This document shows, piece by piece, positions 36,942 to 45,968 of a stretch of 64,000 nucleotides of DNA. How positions within the stretch are numbered: the stretch's first letter is position 1; each line of letters starts with the position of its first letter. Origin of the DNA: Rhizobium croatiense (lineage in GTDB: Bacteria > Pseudomonadota > Alphaproteobacteria > Rhizobiales > Rhizobiaceae). Location: the NCBI RefSeq assembly GCF_019793465.1, contig NZ_JAILYJ010000003.1, positions 124,001-188,000 of the forward strand. Direction: 5' to 3'. Position numbers and translations under genes: made by a program. The notes beneath the pieces are model-generated. The model had not been told where the DNA came from. It ran no database searches and saw nothing but the letters and a program-made list of their open reading frames with translations.

Positions 36942-38417
36942 CTAGATATCGTCATGCCAGGTGCGGCCGTCGCGCTCGATCAGCGCGATGGCCTGGCTCG
37001 GGCCCCAGGTGCCGGCCGTATAGCCCTGCACCTGCTGGCCGGTGGTTTCCCAACCTTTCAGGATCGGGTCGACCCATTTCCATGCGGCTTCGACTTCATC
37101 GCGGCGCATGAACAATGTCTGGTTGGAGCGGATCACGTCCATCAGCAGGCGTTCGTAGGCGTCGGGATTGCGGACGTTGAAGGCCTGGGCAAAACTCATG
37201 TCGAGCGAGACGTTGCGCAGGCGCATGCCGCCCGGACCCGGATCCTTGATCATCAGCGACTGCTTGACGCCCTCATCCGGCTGCAGGCGGATGATCAGCT
37301 GGTTGGCGACGATGCGGCCGGCCGCCTGGTCGAAGATCGCATGCGGGATCGGCTTGAAGGTGATGACGATCTCGGACATGCGCCCGGTCAGGCGCTTGCC
37401 GGTTCTGATATAGAAGGGAACGCCAGCCCAGCGCCAGTTGTTGATCTCCGCCTTGATGGCGACGAAGGTCTCGGTGTTGGAGACGCCGCCTTCGAGCTCT
37501 TCGAGATAGCCCTTGACCGGACCGCTGCCGGATGCGCCGGCGCGATACTGGCCGCGCACCGTCGCCTGCTCGACATTGGAGGCATCGAGCGGCTTCAGCG
37601 CGCGAAGCACCTTCAGCTTCTCGTCGCGAACGGCTTCCGAATCCATCGACGAAGGCACTTCCATCGCCGTCAGGCAGAGCAGCTGCAGGATGTGGTTCTG
37701 CACCATGTCGCGCAATGCGCCGGCCGTATCGTAATAGCCGGCGCGGCCTTCGAGGCCGACCGCTTCGGCCACGGTGATCTGCACGTGATCGATGTAGTTG
37801 GCGTTCCACAGCGGCTCATAGAGCGCATTGGCAAAGCGCAGCGCCATCAGGTTCTGCACTGTTTCCTTGCCGAGATAGTGGTCGATGCGGAAAATCTGCT
37901 CTTCCTTGAAGGCGCGGCCGATCATGTCGTTGAGCTGCAGCGCCGAGGCGAGGTCGCGGCCGATCGGCTTCTCGACGACGATGCGGGTCGATTTGGTGAT
38001 CAGCTTATGGTCGTGGATCTTCTGCGAAATGTCGCCGAAGATGCCGGGTGCGACCGCCAGATAGAAGGCGCGCACCCGATCCTTGCTCTCGTCGAGCAGC
38101 CTCTTCAGCTGATCCCAGCCGCTGTCGGAGCGGGCATCGACCGAGACGTAATAGAGGCGGGCGCAGAACTTCTCGACTTCGTTCTCGTCATATTCGCCCT
38201 TCTTCAGGTGTTCCTTCAGCGCATCGCGGGCGAATTTGCGGTATTCCTCGTGCGTCAGCGGGCTGCGCGAAGCGCCGATCACCCGGGTCGGTTCGCCGAA
38301 CTGGCCTTCGATCTGGCGATGATAGAGGGCCGGCAGCAACTTGCGTTCGGCAAGGTCGCCGCTGCCGCCGAAGACGACGTAATCAAAAGGCTCAACGGGA
38401 ATGATCTGGCTGCTCAT
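36942..38417 (-). CDS. zwf: Glucose-6-phosphate 1-dehydrogenase Zwf
   Basis: Zwf of 491 residues oxidises glucose 6-phosphate with NADP. The dinucleotide motif FGGSGDLAERKLLPALY is at about 15-31. The substrate motif RIDHYLGKETVQNLMALRFA contains the active-site His/Lys. Start MSSQIIPVEPF at 38417; five more in-frame codons upstream are possible. It leads the zwf-pgl-edd operon, so sugars entering through agl can flow straight into the Entner-Doudoroff pathway. Confidence 0.96.
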   Translation of the reverse strand: MSSQIIPVEPFDYVVFGGSGDLAERKLLPALYHRQIEGQFGEPTRVIGASRSPLTHEEYRKFARDALKEHLKKGEYDENEVEKFCARLYYVSVDARSDSGWDQLKRLLDESKDRVRAFYLAVAPGIFGDISQKIHDHKLITKSTRIVVEKPIGRDLASALQLNDMIGRAFKEEQIFRIDHYLGKETVQNLMALRFANALYEPLWNANYIDHVQITVAEAVGLEGRAGYYDTAGALRDMVQNHILQLLCLTAMEVPSSMDSEAVRDEKLKVLRALKPLDASNVEQATVRGQYRAGASGSGPVKGYLEELEGGVSNTETFVAIKAEINNWRWAGVPFYIRTGKRLTGRMSEIVITFKPIPHAIFDQAAGRIVANQLIIRLQPDEGVKQSLMIKDPGPGGMRLRNVSLDMSFAQAFNVRNPDAYERLLMDVIRSNQTLFMRRDEVEAAWKWVDPILKGWETTGQQVQGYTAGTWGPSQAIALIERDGRTWHDDI

Positions 38418-38552
38418 GAGCTTGTCTCTCAATCAGGCTTGGTTGACGGCCCTTTTAATCTAATCGATTTAAAAAAGCCAGTGTGCAGTGCAATGAATCT
38501 GTCGGGCACCGGTTTTAGAGCGAATTTCCATGAGATGAAATCCGCAAGCGGA

Positions 38553-39848
38553 CTAAAACTTGTCGCGAAGCGCAAACCACGACAAGGCGAGGAAAAGCAA
38601 CGGCGCCCGCATCCAGGCCCCGCCGGGAAAGGCGGGGATGTCGAGCGATTTGAACAGATCCAGATCGCCGGATTTCCCAAGCACCGTTTCCGCATAGAGC
38701 CTGCCACAGTAGTTTGACAGCATGACGCCATGGCCGGAATAACCGCCGATCGAGGTGACGCCCGGCATTACCTCGCGCACGAAGGGCTGGCGCGGCATGG
38801 TGATGCCGACGCTGCCGCCCCAGGCATGGGTGATCTCGATGTCTTTCAGATCGGGATAGATTTCGCCGATCTGCCGGCGGATATGCTGCGAAATGTCTCG
38901 CGGATTGTCGGCTGTATAGGCCTCGCGTCCGCCGAACAGCAGACGGCCTTCGAATCGGCGGAAATAACGCACGACGAAGCGCGAATCGGCGACGGCCTCG
39001 CCGCCCGGCAGCACTTCGGGATGCTTATCGAGCGGGGCGGTGGCGCCGATGAAGGAGCGGATCGGCATGACATGGCTTGCCGTCACCGGTTCGAGGCCAT
39101 CGATATGCCCGTCGCAGGCGATCAGCGCCCGGTCGGCGGTGATCGTGCCCCGCTCAGTTTCGATCGTCACCTTGCCGCCGCCCTGGCGGATCGCCGTCGC
39201 CTTGGTCATCTCGAAGATATCAGCACCCGCGTTGGCGGCGACACGGGCGAGCCCGATGAGCAGCTTCAGCGGATGGATATGGCCTGTGCCGACATCGCGC
39301 ACGCCGCAGTGGAAACGCTTCGAGCCGAGCCTTTCCTGCGTCTCTTTCTTGTCCATAAAGCTGATGTGCGGATAGTCATAGCGCTGCGCGGCGATCTCGG
39401 CATTCTCGCGATAGTCGCGTTCGTAGCTCGCCTTGTGGGCGACATTGAGCTGGCCGGGCACGAAGTCGATCTCGATCTGGTGCTCGCTTGCAAAATCGAG
39501 GAGATGGCGCTTGGCCGCCTCGGCAACGTCGAACAGCGCCTTCGAGCGTTGATAGCCGATTTTTTCCTCGAGCTCTTCCGGCCACCATCGCTGGCCGGTG
39601 CCGAGCTGGCCGCCATTGCGCCCGGACGCTCCGTCGCCGAAGCGGCAGGCCTCGATCAGGACGACCGAAACGCCTGACTTGGCGAGGTGATAGGCGGCCT
39701 GCAGGCCGGTATAGCCACCGCCGATGATGGCGACGTCGCATGCTCTCGGACCGTCGAGAGCGGCATAGGTGGGCCGCTCGCCGACGGTTGCCTGATACCA
39801 GGATAGGCCCGGGCAGATCGGGCTCTGCCACATCTCATTTCGTGCCAT
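38553..39848 (-). CDS. FAD-dependent amine oxidoreductase (PuuB/OrdL-like)
   Basis: DAO-type flavoprotein of 431 residues. The N-terminal FAD site is VAIIGGGYTGLQAAYHLAKS. Downstream are EACRFGDGASGRNGGQLGTG, characteristic of gamma-glutamylputrescine oxidase and related enzymes, and GGYSGHGVMLSNYCGRLYAE near the C terminus. It lies ten bases after a glutamine-synthetase-like gene, the pairing seen in the Puu putrescine route (PuuA-PuuB). The substrate is inferred from this context. Confidence 0.8.
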   Translation of the reverse strand: MARNEMWQSPICPGLSWYQATVGERPTYAALDGPRACDVAIIGGGYTGLQAAYHLAKSGVSVVLIEACRFGDGASGRNGGQLGTGQRWWPEELEEKIGYQRSKALFDVAEAAKRHLLDFASEHQIEIDFVPGQLNVAHKASYERDYRENAEIAAQRYDYPHISFMDKKETQERLGSKRFHCGVRDVGTGHIHPLKLLIGLARVAANAGADIFEMTKATAIRQGGGKVTIETERGTITADRALIACDGHIDGLEPVTASHVMPIRSFIGATAPLDKHPEVLPGGEAVADSRFVVRYFRRFEGRLLFGGREAYTADNPRDISQHIRRQIGEIYPDLKDIEITHAWGGSVGITMPRQPFVREVMPGVTSIGGYSGHGVMLSNYCGRLYAETVLGKSGDLDLFKSLDIPAFPGGAWMRAPLLFLALSWFALRDKF

Positions 39849-39858
39849 GACGATCCCC

Positions 39859-41295
39859 TCACACGTTGAGCAGAAGGAATTCCCGCTCCCAGGGGCTGAT
39901 CACCTGCATGAAGGTCTCGAACTCGCCGCGCTTGACGCCGGCATAAAGGCCGATGAACTGCGTGCCGAACACCTCTTCGAAGGCGGGCTCGTCCTCCATC
40001 AGCGCCACGGCTTCCAAGAGGCCGCGCGGCAGGTCGATTGAGCCCTCATTGGCCGAATCCTCCGTCGGCGCCGTCGGCTCGATCTCCTTCATGATGCCGA
40101 GCAGGCCGGAAGCGAGCGAGGCGGCAAGCGCCAGATAGGGATTGGCGTCCGAACTCGGCAGCCGGTTTTCCACGCGCCGCGCCTGCGGATCGGACACCGG
40201 GACGCGGAAAGCGGTGGTCCTGTTGTCGTAGCCCCAGGCATTGTTGACAGGGCAGGACATGTCCGGCTGCAGGCGGCGGTAGGAATTCACATAGGGCGCC
40301 AGCATCGCCATCGCGCTCGGCACGAATTTCTGCATGCCGCCGATGAAATGGAAGAATTCCTTCGAAGCCGAGCCATCGGGGTTGGAGAAGATGTTCTTGC
40401 CGGTCTCGATATTCACTACCGACTGGTGGATATGCATCGCCGAACCCGGCTGGCCCTGCATCGGCTTGGCCATGAAGGTTGCGTAGATGTCGTGTTTCAG
40501 CGCCGCCTCGCGGATCGTGCGCTTGAACAGGAACACCTGGTCGGCAAGCTCGATCGGATTGCCGTGGCGCAGGTTGATTTCGAGCTGCGCCGGTCCCTCT
40601 TCATGGATCAGTGTATCGATCTCCAGCCCCTGCTTCTCCGAGAAATGATAGACGTCATCGATCAGCTCGTCGAACTCGTTGATGCCGGCGATCGAATAGC
40701 CCTGGCCGCCGAGGATCGAGCGGCCGGACCGGCCTTTGGGCGGGTGCAGCGGATAGTCGGGATCGTCGTTCTTGGCGACGAGATAGAATTCGATCTCGGG
40801 CGCCACGATCGGTTTCCAGCCGCGCTCATGATAGAGGCTCATGATCCGCTTCAGCACGTTGCGCGGCGTATAGGGCACTTCGCCGCCGTCCGAATCGACG
40901 ATGTCGCAGATCACCTGCGCCGTCGGATCGCTCTCCCAGGGCACGACCGACAGCGTCGAAAGATCGGGCATCAGCTTCAGGTCGCTGTCGCGCGGCTCGT
41001 AGCGGAAGCTCTCCGTCTCCTCGGGATATTCGCCGGAAATCGTGTGCCGGTAGATCGCCGAAGGCAGCGCCAGCGAGGTGTTGGAGGTGAATTTCGAGCT
41101 CGGCATCATCTTGCCGCGCGGCACGCCGGCAAGGTCGGGCGTGATGCATTCGATGTCTTCTATGCCCCTGGCTCTCAGCCACTGCGCCGCTTCCTTCCAG
41201 TTCGCAACGCCGCGCAGGGATCCGGGGTCCGGGGGAGTTTTCGTCGAGGCGGGTACGGTTCTGGCAGGCTTCAGCGTCGTCTTTTTTGGGGACAT
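39859..41295 (-). CDS. Glutamine synthetase family protein (gamma-glutamylpolyamine synthetase-like)
   Basis: Protein of 478 residues with the GS fold: the beta-grasp N domain (about 30-125) and catalytic domain with VAPEIEFYLVAKND, HEEGPAQLEINLRHG, GSAMHIHQSV and NNAWGYDNRTTAFRVP. Divergence from GlnA and the adjoining PuuB-like oxidase suggest ligation of glutamate to an amine such as putrescine (PuuA role). It has a Lys/Pro-rich N-terminal tail of about 28 residues. It is divergent from the BaiN-like gene, with 87 bp between. Confidence 0.8.
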   Translation of the reverse strand: MSPKKTTLKPARTVPASTKTPPDPGSLRGVANWKEAAQWLRARGIEDIECITPDLAGVPRGKMMPSSKFTSNTSLALPSAIYRHTISGEYPEETESFRYEPRDSDLKLMPDLSTLSVVPWESDPTAQVICDIVDSDGGEVPYTPRNVLKRIMSLYHERGWKPIVAPEIEFYLVAKNDDPDYPLHPPKGRSGRSILGGQGYSIAGINEFDELIDDVYHFSEKQGLEIDTLIHEEGPAQLEINLRHGNPIELADQVFLFKRTIREAALKHDIYATFMAKPMQGQPGSAMHIHQSVVNIETGKNIFSNPDGSASKEFFHFIGGMQKFVPSAMAMLAPYVNSYRRLQPDMSCPVNNAWGYDNRTTAFRVPVSDPQARRVENRLPSSDANPYLALAASLASGLLGIMKEIEPTAPTEDSANEGSIDLPRGLLEAVALMEDEPAFEEVFGTQFIGLYAGVKRGEFETFMQVISPWEREFLLLNV

Positions 41296-41382
41296 GACAC
41301 ACCGGTTTGGTTGATCGTGGCGCCATCATAGCCGGACTTTGCCAATTGGCGAGGGGTCGAGAACGTTGACTTTCGCCCTTCG

Positions 41383-42603
41383 ATGGAAAAAGAAGACGCC
41401 GATTTGATTGGGGAAACGGGTTTGCAGCGCAAAAGCGACGTCATCGTCATCGGCGCCGGGGCGGCGGGCATGATGGCGGCCATCCGCGCGGGAAAACGCG
41501 GTCGCTCGGTCGTCGTTCTCGACCATTCGCGAGCGCCCGGCGAGAAGATCCGCATCTCCGGCGGCGGCCGCTGCAATTTCACCAATATCCATGCCGGACC
41601 GAAGAATTTTCTGTCCGCCAATCCGCATTTCTGCAAGTCGGCGCTTGCCCGTTTCACGCCCACCGATTTCATCGCCATGGTCGAGCGGCACGGCATTGCC
41701 TGGCATGAAAAGACGCTCGGCCAGCTGTTCTGCGACGACAGCGCCAAGGACATCATCCGCATGCTCTTGGACGAGATGCGCGCCGCCGGCGCGGCACTCG
41801 ATCTGTCTACCGAAATAACAGGCGTCGAAAGGACCGATGCGGGCTTCCGCGTCTCGACCGGGCAGGGCGCCTATGAAGCCTCATCGCTGATCGTCGCGAC
41901 CGGCGGCAAATCGATCCCGAAGATGGGCGCCACCGGCTTTGCCTATCGCCTCGCCGAGCAGTTCGGCCTGGCCGTGCTCGAAACCCGCCCGGCCCTGGTG
42001 CCGTTGACGCTCGATCCTGGCCTGCTCGCAAGCATTGCGCCGCTTGCCGGCATTTCCGCTCCGGCCGAAATCCGCCATGGCAAGACCGCCTTCCGCGAAG
42101 CGCTGCTGTTTACCCATCGGGGCCTCAGCGGACCTGCCATCCTGCAGATCTCCTCCTATTGGCGCGAAGGCGACGAAATCGTCCTTGCCATCGAACCGGA
42201 TATCGACATCGCCGCGCAGCTGAAGGCGGCAAAGCAGCTGAACGGACGCCAGTCGGCCCAGACCGCGCTTGGCGAGGTCCTGCCGAAGCGGCTGGCGCAG
42301 TTTCTCGTCGAGCGCGAAAAGATCTCCGGCAATATGGCGGACCTACCTGACAAGGCGCTGCTCAGCCTTGCCGCGAGCGCCCAGAACCTTGCAATCAAGC
42401 CTTCCGGCTCTGAAGGCTATCGCACCGCCGAAGTGACGCTCGGCGGCATCGACACGGCCGCGCTCGATTCACGCAGCATGGAGGCCAAGGCCGTGCCCGG
42501 CCTCTATTTCATCGGCGAATGCGTCGACGTCACCGGCTGGCTCGGCGGCTATAATTTCCAATGGGCGTGGGCCTCGGGATTTGCCGCGGGCGAATGCGCC
42601 TGA
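41383..42603 (+). CDS. BaiN/HI0933-family flavoprotein
   Basis: Protein of 406 residues. FAD motif VIVIGAGAAGMMAAIRAGKR (about 18-37), followed by GEKIRISGGGRCNFTNIH, a family signature, LIVATGGKSIPKMGATGFAY, and the C-terminal GGYNFQWAWASGFAAG. Members are NAD(P)/FAD-dependent oxidoreductases of mostly unknown substrate. No good ribosome site precedes the ATG at 41383; a TTG at 41421 with GGGAAACGGG upstream is an alternative. Confidence 0.8.
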   Translation: MEKEDADLIGETGLQRKSDVIVIGAGAAGMMAAIRAGKRGRSVVVLDHSRAPGEKIRISGGGRCNFTNIHAGPKNFLSANPHFCKSALARFTPTDFIAMVERHGIAWHEKTLGQLFCDDSAKDIIRMLLDEMRAAGAALDLSTEITGVERTDAGFRVSTGQGAYEASSLIVATGGKSIPKMGATGFAYRLAEQFGLAVLETRPALVPLTLDPGLLASIAPLAGISAPAEIRHGKTAFREALLFTHRGLSGPAILQISSYWREGDEIVLAIEPDIDIAAQLKAAKQLNGRQSAQTALGEVLPKRLAQFLVEREKISGNMADLPDKALLSLAASAQNLAIKPSGSEGYRTAEVTLGGIDTAALDSRSMEAKAVPGLYFIGECVDVTGWLGGYNFQWAWASGFAAGECA

Positions 42604-43235
42604 AGCTTTCGCTTTCTGCATATCGGTGGAACCCGTATATTAGAAATGCCGATTCAAGACTTCTTAAGAGAGGTGCGCCATCCTGTCTCAATTGGCGGTT
42701 TGCAGAGCTCTTCCTAGATTAAGCTTTACCGGCAAGCCGTTTTGTTGGATTGTTGTGTCAGAAGAGTGAGGTTTCGAGCATGACCAGACACGCACGACGC
42801 GCCCGCGCCATCGCAATCACCCAGGCAAAGCCTGACATCAGGATGGCAGTCCTGCGATATTTGATGCTCGCAGCCGGCGCCACAGCCGCCAGCCTGGCCC
42901 TGTTGCTCGCGCACGTCCTCTGACCTGTCCTTTCATCCGAAAGTAACCTTGCCGCCTTCCGATCGCGACATCGCGGTCCTGTGGGGCATATATTGCAACT
43001 ATTTCACCGCCTTGGCTTTTAACCGCCATCACCGCTTATCCGAAAATTAATATCTAATCTGACACAATTGCCCGCGATTATTTGGGCATCTCCAACTTGC
43101 TTGGACATGAACCGGCAATGACTGCCGCCTGGCTTCCGGGTTCCCCGATGTAAAGAGAATAGTTTGATGTGCACTCGGCTGGCGCGCCTGATGGCTGCCC
43201 GCGGGAGGAGTTGTGTATGAAAGGCCCGGAACGCC
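42604..43235 (+). other. Intergenic region before the first mcp gene
   Basis: A gap of about 630 bp that holds one credible short gene (42780-42923, listed separately). The rest is AT-richer than its surroundings, particularly 43040-43090, consistent with the promoter of the mcp gene. No terminator for the BaiN-like gene is obvious. Confidence 0.4.
42780..42923 (+). CDS. Small putative membrane protein, 47 residues
   Basis: ATG at 42780 with GTGAGG about nine bases upstream. The product is MTRHARRARAIAITQAKPDI with a C-terminal hydrophobic segment (LRYLMLAAGATAASLALLLA) ending AHVL. The basic N terminus and single helix suggest an N-in membrane peptide. It has no recognised family and could be a chance frame. 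Confidence 0.4.
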   Translation: MTRHARRARAIAITQAKPDIRMAVLRYLMLAAGATAASLALLLAHVL

Positions 43236-45764
43236 ATGTTGATTGACAAGATTCTTTCCCGCTTCAGGATCAAGACGAAGGTTCTGATCTTCGTTCTGCC
43301 CTTCGTTGTGACCATTTCGGCGGTGGGTCTGACGGGCCTTTATGCTTCCGGACTTCTGCAGGGCCGCATGGAAATCTCCAACAGCGTGCTGCAGTCGTTG
43401 AGCGGGTTCAAGGATCTCTACGGTTCGATGGACGACTTCCTGCGCATCACCAGTCAGTCGGCGCGCGACAAGCTGCTCACCGATCTGAAGACCCAGCAGG
43501 GCGTGCTCGACCAGACGCTGAACCAGGTAGGCGAACAGGCGGCCGGCCGTGACAGCCTTGCGGAAGCCTCAAGCCGCACCAAGGACATTTCAGGCGTCGT
43601 CGACAAGCTCTGGGCGCTGCATGAGCAGGAAGTCGTGCTGCACGAGCAGATCGACGCTGCGCAGAAGAGCCTGATCAGCACCCGCTTCACCGTCTCCTAC
43701 CAGGCCGAGGAATTGCAGACCGCGCTGCAGCGCGACGAGAGTGCTGCCACCGTCACCCTTCGCACCGCCGACCGCCTGCTGAAGGGCGGCGATTTCCTCG
43801 GCACCGTCGCCAGCGGCTTCAGCAAGCCGCAGACGCCACAGGACAAGATCGCCTTCATCAACGAACAGATGCCGGAGATCGTCAAGGCCCAGCGCCTGAT
43901 CGCCATTTCGGTTCCGACCAATCAGAAAAACGTCATCGACGCCCTGGCGGCGACCATCGACAGCATCAAGGCGATCGCCCAGATGCCCGCGCCGACCGAC
44001 GAGAACGTCGCCGAACTGGGCCGCCTGGTGTCTCGCTTCCGCCAGACCTCGACCTATACGCAGCTGACCGCGACGCAGAAGATGCGCGAGGCGACCCAGC
44101 GGTTTGCCGAGCTCGAAGGCCGCATCGCCCAGACCAACTCCGTCCTGCAGGATACGCGTCGTCTGGAAAATTCCGTCTATGCGCTGCAGATCGTCCTGTC
44201 AGACTTCCTCTCCAATTCGAGCAAGGACAATCTCGTGCGCCTGCAGCAGCAGGCCGGCACGCTCGGCAAGGACATGCAGGTTCTGACCACCAGCGCCAAG
44301 GGCATGGGCTTTGCCGAAGGCATTTCCGGCGCGATCCAGCCGGCCCTCGACGCCATTTCCGGCGGTGGCTCGAAGATCGTCGATACGATCGGTGAGCGCG
44401 TCACGGCCTATGCCGCCGCCCGCCAGGAACTCGACCAGATCTGGACGAAGCTGACCGATTTCGCCGAGCTGCAGAAACAGACGGCCGGCACCGAGCGCAC
44501 CCAGGCAAACAGCATCTCGGTGCTCACCACCGGTCTCGGCATCCTGCTGTCGATCCTCGGCGGCATCGCCTTGGTGCTGACGCTGCAGCGCCCGATCAGC
44601 CAGATCACGGCCGCCATGCGCCGTATCGCCGAAGGGTCGCTGGAAACCAGCATTTCAGGCGAGCAGCGGTACGACGAAATCGGCGACATGGCCCGCGCCC
44701 TCGGCATCTTCAAGGAGAATGCCATCTCGAAGATCCGCATCGAGGAGCAGAGCGACGAGGAACGCGCCGCCGCAGAACACGAGCGCCAGCGCAACGACGC
44801 CGAAAAGCGCGAGATGGACCGGCAGATCGAATTTGCGGTCAACGCGCTTGCCGCCGGCCTCGAACGCATGTCGCAGGGCGATATCTCGACGACGATCGAA
44901 ACACCCTTCATCGGCCGCCTCGAACAGCTGCGTCAGGATTTCAACGGTTCGATGCTGCGCCTGCAGGCGACGATGAGCCAGATCCGCGACAATGTCGAAC
45001 TGATCCAGGGCAACGGTAACCAGATGGCCCAGTCGGCCGAGGATCTCTCCAAGCGCACCGAACAGCAGGCCGCTTCGCTCGAAGAGACGGCGGCTGCCGT
45101 CGATCAGATCACCGTCACGGTGCGCTCGTCGGCCGAACGCGCCAAGGATGCCGACCAGATCGTCCGTCAGGCCAAGCGCAGCGCCGATGATTCCGCCGTC
45201 GTCGTCAACAATGCGATCGACGCTATGGGCCGCATCGAGGATGCCGCGCACCAGATCGAGCAGATCATCGGCGTCATCGACGAGATCGCCTTCCAGACCA
45301 ACTTGCTGGCGCTCAACGCCGGCATCGAGGCGGCGCGCGCCGGCGAGGCCGGCAAGGGTTTTGCCGTCGTCGCCATGGAAGTCCGCGAACTCGCCCAGCG
45401 CTCCGCCGCCGCGGCGCAGGAGATCAAGGGATTGATCAACAAGTCGACCAACGAGGTCAGCTCCGGCTCGCAATTCGTGCAGGAGACCGGCACGGTGCTC
45501 GCCAAGATCAGCGCCCAGATCGTCACGATCAGCCAGCATGTCGAGATGATCGCCCGCGCCAGCCACGACCAGTCCAATGCGCTGCAGAGCGTCAATGCGA
45601 CGGTCAACCAGATGGATCAGATGACGCAGCAGAACGCCGCCATGGTGGAGGAGACGACCGCCGCCAGCCGCGAACTGGCCGACGAGGCCGATGCGCTACG
45701 CCGCCTCATCCAGCAGTTCAAGATCGACGGGGTGGGCGAAGCGTCGGTCTACCGCGCCGCCTGA
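43236..45764 (+). CDS. Methyl-accepting chemotaxis protein with large periplasmic domain (McpZ-like)
   Basis: Receptor of 842 residues. Helix 1 is at about 18-38, followed by a helical periplasmic region of nearly 390 residues, helix 2 at about 428-450 (LTTGLGILLSILGGIALVLT), HAMP, a second HAMP-like unit (GLERMSQGDISTTIETPFIG), then the signalling domain with hairpin tip IDEIAFQTNLLALNAGIEAA and RAGEAGKGFAVVAMEVRELA. The C terminus lacks a CheR/CheB tether pentapeptide. The long helical periplasmic region and neighbourhood recall S. meliloti McpZ. The ligand is unknown. Confidence 0.92.
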   Translation: MLIDKILSRFRIKTKVLIFVLPFVVTISAVGLTGLYASGLLQGRMEISNSVLQSLSGFKDLYGSMDDFLRITSQSARDKLLTDLKTQQGVLDQTLNQVGEQAAGRDSLAEASSRTKDISGVVDKLWALHEQEVVLHEQIDAAQKSLISTRFTVSYQAEELQTALQRDESAATVTLRTADRLLKGGDFLGTVASGFSKPQTPQDKIAFINEQMPEIVKAQRLIAISVPTNQKNVIDALAATIDSIKAIAQMPAPTDENVAELGRLVSRFRQTSTYTQLTATQKMREATQRFAELEGRIAQTNSVLQDTRRLENSVYALQIVLSDFLSNSSKDNLVRLQQQAGTLGKDMQVLTTSAKGMGFAEGISGAIQPALDAISGGGSKIVDTIGERVTAYAAARQELDQIWTKLTDFAELQKQTAGTERTQANSISVLTTGLGILLSILGGIALVLTLQRPISQITAAMRRIAEGSLETSISGEQRYDEIGDMARALGIFKENAISKIRIEEQSDEERAAAEHERQRNDAEKREMDRQIEFAVNALAAGLERMSQGDISTTIETPFIGRLEQLRQDFNGSMLRLQATMSQIRDNVELIQGNGNQMAQSAEDLSKRTEQQAASLEETAAAVDQITVTVRSSAERAKDADQIVRQAKRSADDSAVVVNNAIDAMGRIEDAAHQIEQIIGVIDEIAFQTNLLALNAGIEAARAGEAGKGFAVVAMEVRELAQRSAAAAQEIKGLINKSTNEVSSGSQFVQETGTVLAKISAQIVTISQHVEMIARASHDQSNALQSVNATVNQMDQMTQQNAAMVEETTAASRELADEADALRRLIQQFKIDGVGEASVYRAA

Positions 45765-45790
45765 TCAGCGCTTGATTTCCATTGTTTCGA

Positions 45791-45815
45791 CGGCCCCGGT
45801 TTTCCGGGGCCGTTT
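45791..45815 (+). terminator. Terminator after the first mcp gene
   Basis: CGGCCCCGG (45791-45799), loop TTTT, CCGGGGCCG (45804-45812), then TTTG. Confidence 0.8.
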
Positions 45816-45968
45816 GCGTATTGGTAAGGCGCGATCGGCCGCCTTGGCAGGCCAAATGGAATGTCCGAAAACGGGGCGGTTGATTATCCTGGCCAATCCA
45901 GATTTACGGAAAATTTTCCTTAACGCTTTTCCTCTAATTTAGCCCTTGTTGTGCCGCCGGGGGTTTTG

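Noticed and set aside
38500..38545. Possible further intergenic repeat between zwf and the oxidoreductase gene.
   Set aside because: Only short loosely paired segments are present; they do not match either repeat type in the window well enough.
36654..38717. + strand frame of 687 residues opposite zwf and pgl.
   Set aside because: zwf and pgl are certain on the - strand; the + frame has no motif and arises from the GC-rich third positions.
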